Part shown: one piece after another, positions 56,059 to 64,000 of the stretch
Numbering within the stretch: the first letter of the stretch is position 1
Layout of the letters: each line of letters starts with the position of its first letter
From: Erythrophleum ivorense
Taxonomy: Eukaryota > Streptophyta > Magnoliopsida > Fabales > Fabaceae
Length of the DNA: 64,000 nt
NCBI GenBank assembly: GCA_026724425.1
Contig: JAIUCV010000084.1
Location: 3,900,001-3,964,000 of the forward strand
Direction: 5' to 3'
Notes under the pieces: model-generated
What the model saw: only the letters and a program-made list of their open reading frames with translations
Told to the model about the DNA's origin: nothing
Databases searched by the model: none
Translations under genes and position numbers: made by a program

Positions 56059-56557
56059 TTAGTGTCGGAACTCAATTTTAAGACATGTTTTGTCAGTATA
56101 TTTCCAGGCAACTTTTCGTTAAATTCATGTGACGGAATGACCAGCAAATAAGAGTGATCATGGCATTGCCGCGAACACTGTAATATAGTGTATTTATATG
56201 TTAAAATTGAAGTTTGGTTTGAAGGAAAAATGTGTGTTTAAAGTTTGTTGTTTGAGAAACACAAAATGGACAAAGTAGATTTTGTCCGACATTAAAAATT
56301 TGGAAAAAATCTCACTAGCTAAAAAAAAAAATAATAATGAAAAAAGTCTTGAAAATCAAAACTTTGAGACTATACGGTGAAAACTCATGCTAAACCATAT
56401 ATATATATACCTTGGGGCTCGGGCTCGGGTTTCAGTTTGGGTTGGAATACATAGACTTTAAGGATGTTTTTCATGACCATAATAAAATCTCCAATATTGC
56501 TCTAAAAATGGAGTTTCATATTTTGAATCAAATGGCTTGATTATAAAGCATTGGTGT

Positions 56558-57150
56558 ACTCACATTTCCTGGGCCTGGCCCATCTTCTAGTAGGGGTACT
56601 TGTGCTGCAGCTATTTTCACGATCCTTGTTAGTACCCGTTACCATCTTGCCAAAAATTTTCCATTCCCATATTTGTTGGAAATGTGTAATTTTTCAAATT
56701 CCTCCTTTAGCAAGGAGAGATCTACTCCACTTTCTTCCTTTGATGGGAAAAGAACTTTTCTACACCTTCCTTTCTCGTTGAGAAACAAATTCTTCCCGGT
56801 TTTAACACCGAGGATACTTTACAATATTCTCATCGTTTTGCCATTTTGTATAGCGGTCTCTACGAGACCTGAAGATGCAACCGTATTAATTTCGAACAAT
56901 TTTGGAGATAGAAGTTGGCTTCTAACGTCACATTCAATTGTGACTATGTTACTTTCTTCCGGCTCGCCAGTGAACCCTCTTCTGACGCATTTGAGCTTTG
57001 CTTCTAATTTACTGTCATACGAAGATCTATCTATCTTAATTTCTTGCTTGTTTAAGATTAATTGTTTTCACCAAAGAGGATGCTTAATTCCTTATTCGCA
57101 TTGTAGTTTCCAAGTTTAATTAATGTAAAAATATTTGAAAAAAAAAAAAA
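56558..57150 (+). mobile_element. Retroposed sequence with poly(A) tail, unidentified source
   Basis: Flanked by the 13-bp direct repeat AAAGCATTGGTGT (56545-56557 and 57151-57163), ends in an A-run, and is absent from copy A. This is the signature of LINE-type retroposition of an RNA read on the plus strand. It carries a 148-codon open frame (56673-57119, MLEMCNFSNSSFSKERSTPL) preceded by other-frame sequence. I do not recognise the product. It could be a 5'-truncated LINE end or a processed transcript. A flanking promoter is not evident. Confidence 0.7.
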
Positions 57151-57386
57151 AAAGCATTGGTGTCTTGAACCTCATTCACAACACATACACTTTCTTTTTT
57201 CTTTAGTTTTTGTTTTGTTTAAGAGTACACAGAAAGAAGTGTTCGTTAGGCTTCTGAATTCTGAATTTGAGTGCTGCAAATTAAAAGAAAATGTGATTGT
57301 ATCTTAGAATTCCGATTGCAACAAACTGTCACGCTACAAGCAGTTAAAGATAAAGATAGTAAAATAGTTTGACGACACACTGGTTA

Positions 57387-57651
57387 AACACGTTGGAAAA
57401 AAAAAAAGAAAAACAAAAATTGCCAAACTATTTTAGTTGTAAAAGTGAGGGTAAAATTGTAAATTTAGAATAATCTTCATCATCGATTTGTCGTCGTTCG
57501 TTTCCATCGGTTCTAACTTCAAAAATTAACTTATACACCCTAAAATCTTCCGAATCGAAACAGTGTTTCATCGATCAAGACCTGCGTTATTCCTAGTTTC
57601 TCAATTCGAAACCCTAGCTAGCACCAGAATCCAAAATCCTCTTCATCAGAG
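57387..57651 (+). promoter_or_regulatory. Promoter and leader of ING1-like gene
   Basis: Starts after the end of copy B. The last 170 bp are the probable 5' UTR, including TTCTCAATTCGAAACCCTAG (57598-57617). No clear TATA box, as usual for housekeeping chromatin genes. Confidence 0.4.
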
Positions 57652-59670
57652 ATGGCAATAGCGCGAACTGGAGTTTACGTTGATGATTACCTCGAATGTA
57701 AGATCGATAAATCCTCCCTCCAAATTTGATAAATTTTTGTCTAATTCGAGAAAACTAGTTCGATTTAGGGTTTCAAAATTTTGTTGTAGATGCAAGCACT
57801 TTCCCTGCAGAGCTTCAAAGACTGCTAAATACAGTTCGCGAGCTAGACGAGAGATCTCAATGTAAAAAAACTTCACTTTAATAAAATTTTATTATCATTT
57901 CCTCTGTTTCTTTGTGAATTGATTATGTTTGATTTTGTTGTTTTTGAAGCGCTCATAAACCAGACGAGGCAGCAAACTAAGTATTGCTTAGGGCTTGCCT
58001 CACAGAGCTCTAAGAAGGGTAACAATGGCAATAATCATTACAACAACAATGGTCTTGATGATGACGAAACGATTGAGAAAATGCGTAAAGAGATTGAGTC
58101 CAGCCAGGAAAATGCATTGAGTTTGTGTACAGAGAAGGTCTTATTGGTCCGGCAAGCGTATGATCTTGTAAGCTATATACAAATTGGTCGATTTAATCAA
58201 TAGTTTATCGTCTGTGACAAGAACACTATCATGCAATGGATGTGTATGTATACCTGATGTGATCTCTATTGTTATGATGTGAAGATAGAGTACAAATTAC
58301 AATCTGAAACTTGAAAATGCTACAACTTGTTGCTGAGATTTGAATATTGGGTGTTTCAGCAAACTGTTATCGCGGTGATATCACTATTATGTGTGTTCTG
58401 GTTGCAGATAGACAGTCATGTAAAACGACTTGATGAAGATCTGAATAATTTTTCTGAAGATTTAAAGCAAGGTATGTGAAGTCTAATGACTGTCTTCTCA
58501 AGGGTATTTGGTTAGAAGAACTATGTCTTTTCATGCTCTAATGGCTATTCACTCGATTTGTTCCAAATATGTGAGTCGATTTGAATGGCGATTGATTGAG
58601 ATTAGTTGGTTGGTAACTGACTGAGCATGTCATGTTAGGAGAGACTGTAGAGCTAATTATAATCTCCTTTTTCTTACTTTGCTGATTATATGAATAAGCA
58701 TATGAGTTAGGGGATTAGGCTATATGTTCTACATGTTGGGGCAAGAGATTGAATTTTTGTATTTGTTTTGTTTTAGTCAGTAAAGGGTCACGTCTGCTTA
58801 TATCTTTGGGCTCTTTACTTTGTTACAAGCCATTGTAAACTCTTTCTAGAGAAACTCCCTAAGAGTTAGCGTAAAAAATTCCTTACACCTGTATAAATTT
58901 TAGTGCACATTGATTAGTTTCAAACTTTAAAGAAACTTAAAAACGCTCATCTTCGGTCTTGTCAAATCTTGTATATGGCCTTACTTTCGTTTCTCTCTGG
59001 TGAAATGATGATGCTTTATATGAAGAAGTGAAACCTTTTTAATATCGTCGTCTTCTCTATTTCTCATATGTTTATTCTGTCATGAACATTCTCTATCAGA
59101 GGGAAAAATTCCACCAGACGAGCCTTCTGTTCTTCCTCCACTACCTATAGTTCCGAAACAGGAAAAGCGCAAGTCCTTCTATGGCACACCTCAGTCCAAA
59201 AAGATTGATTACAGAGATAGAGAGTGGGATCGTGACAGGGACTTCGAACTCATGCCTCCTCCAGGAAGCCATCGCAAAGACTTCACCCCTATTGATGAGC
59301 AGCCAATCGATCCAAACGAACCAACCTACTGTGTCTGCCATCAGGTCCTGAATACATAAATCCTGCAAAATCTTCGGCGTTGCTGATATTGTTGTGGTCT
59401 TTCATTAACACTTTCTCTTTTTTCAGGTGTCCTTTGGAGACATGATTGCCTGTGACAATGAGAAGAATGTGAGTCTATTCTGTTAGCATCTTTTTTTTTT
59501 TCTATTTTTTCATAGTTGTTATTACGAAACCATGTGATTCGATTTTCGTGTTTGGACAGTGTCAAGGAGGTGAGTGGTTTCACTATACATGCGTTGGCCT
59601 CACACCGGAGACCAGATTCAAAGGGAAATGGTATTGCCCCACTTGCAGACTTCTCCCACAGTCGCATTAA
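57652..59670 (+). CDS. ING1: ING-family PHD finger protein (ING1-like)
   Basis: Seven exons, 57652-57697, 57790-57861, 57950-58167, 58408-58471, 59100-59344, 59427-59468 and 59560-59670, give 265 codons. The N-terminal ING coiled coil spans about 10-130 ([39 protein letters not shown]). A charged linker with [18 protein letters not shown] follows. The C-terminal PHD finger starts [19 protein letters not shown] and continues [20 protein letters not shown] and GKWYCPTCR, with the C4-H-C3 zinc ligands present. ING PHD fingers read H3K4me3 and recruit histone acetyltransferase complexes in the nucleus. The loop between the PHD Cys pairs (CDNEKNC) is one residue longer than the CDNxxC of animal ING proteins. 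Corresponds to At3g24010 as I recall. It converges with USP. Confidence 0.92.
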
Positions 59671-60367
59671 ATATCATTTGTACCTGTGACAAGGTATCTC
59701 TTTTGTCGAAACAGCTTAATTTTAGCTTCAATTAAACTAAGGTCTCGTCCTGCAATTTTGATGCATGAATGGCTAATATAAGACTTGAGACATGCATGTA
59801 TGGAGAATTGCATGAACTTCTGTTTATATTGATCTTGATAGGTGGTAATGGCATCTTCTTTTGTACCTTCTCTTTAAGACCAATATAATATAATATTTCT
59901 TGCTAGGCAACATGTAGCAAGTACATCATATTTATTCTTTGGAATTTTATATTGTTTATATTTATATATTTTATTTCTGAGGAAATATTTACAGTTAATT
60001 GTGACGACAATGATGTCACTTATTGACATCAAATAATGTAAAATTCCCGATTCCACATTTGAGTGAAGTTTAGTCTGTCAAGTTCATTTGATGACTATTA
60101 ATAAAATAGATGTAACATAGAAAAACAATAAACGTAACAACGTAAAACCACCAGCATTTACATCAAATGAAAATTATTTGATGAATAAAGAATATTAATA
60201 GCATTTAGTAAAGAAAAAGAGGTTTAATAACATTTAGTAAAGAAAAAGAGGTTTAATAACATTTAGTAAAGAAAAAGAGGTGTTTCGTTGGGAAAAGAAT
60301 GGAATAAAAGTGATAAGGATACAATTGGATCATTTTAGCATTTCCACATTGCTATGTTTGCTTAACT
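59671..60367. other. Convergent 3' region of ING1 and USP
   Basis: AT-rich 3' UTRs of the two tail-to-tail genes. It contains a short tandem repeat (60202-60281) but no gene. Confidence 0.4.
60202..60281. repeat. 29-bp tandem repeat
   Basis: CATTTAGTAAAGAAAAAGAG plus GTTTAATAA, starting at 60202, 60231 and 60260; the third unit is incomplete. Confidence 0.85.
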
Positions 60368-63939
<3,572 letters not shown>

Positions 63940-64000
63940 GGAAGACAGGAACAAAGGAACGAAGGAGGCTGTCTCTGTCGTATTTCAGTGTTCGAATTTG

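Larger units (their letters stand above)
44957..57386 (+). repeat. Segmental duplication, copy B (contains WSCP gene 2)
   Basis: Same order of blocks as copy A (35919-43332): 44957-47170, 54148-54381, 56059-56456, 56464-56557 and 57164-57386. It is interrupted by Helitron 1, Helitron 2 and a retroposed sequence. It lacks the solo LTR and MULE of copy A. The last shared bases are GACACACTGGTT, ending at 57386. Confidence 0.88.

Noticed and set aside
57646..57876. Minus-strand frame across ING1 exons 1-2
   Set aside because: Antisense shadow of the ING1 gene, whose exons and splice sites are clear on the plus strand.

Overview
This is plant nuclear DNA. It has spliced genes with GT-AG introns, AT-rich intergenic DNA, 5'-UTR introns and several plant transposon classes. 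The predicted proteins closely resemble Arabidopsis ones as I remember them, so a Brassicaceae genome is likely; I cannot name the species. Exon boundaries were read by hand from splice sites and reading frame. Arabidopsis locus names are recollections that were not checked.

Layout. (1) 1-8970 is a transposon nest. A CACTA element with an intact Transposase_24-type gene (1-4149, left end outside the window) sits inside the remnant of a second CACTA element (4150-5462). That element in turn cuts off the end of a decayed minus-strand DUF1985/Ulp1-protease gene (5463-8970). (2) 9534-32719 is a conserved gene block: TMN11-like endomembrane protein, plastid adenylate kinase AMK5, a PH-START-DUF1336 (EDR2-like) protein, a broken LRK10L-type receptor kinase, and an ANTH clathrin adaptor. 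All but the kinase follow the order I recall for A. thaliana At5g35160-At5g35200. (3) 34373-34909 is a broken pectin-methylesterase/invertase-inhibitor gene. (4) 35919-57386 is a direct segmental duplication. Each copy carries one intact water-soluble chlorophyll protein (WSCP, Kunitz family) gene. Copy A was then invaded by a Copia-like solo LTR and a Mutator-like element (MULE) with an intact transposase gene. Copy B was invaded by two Helitrons (6.3 kb and 1.7 kb) and a poly(A)-tailed retroposed sequence. (5) 57652-63939 holds an ING1-type PHD chromatin reader (+) and UDP-sugar pyrophosphorylase USP (-), tail to tail.

The host genes are unrelated housekeeping genes: endomembrane sorting, plastid nucleotide balance, lipid binding, endocytosis, histone reading and sugar-nucleotide salvage. 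I see no operon-like cooperation. The notable biology is the transposon history. The duplicated WSCP segment gives an empty site for several insertions, so their boundaries and order can be read directly. I found no clearly novel functional system. The nearest candidates are the rearranged Helitron carrying Rep and RPA-like remnants, and the unidentified retroposed sequence.
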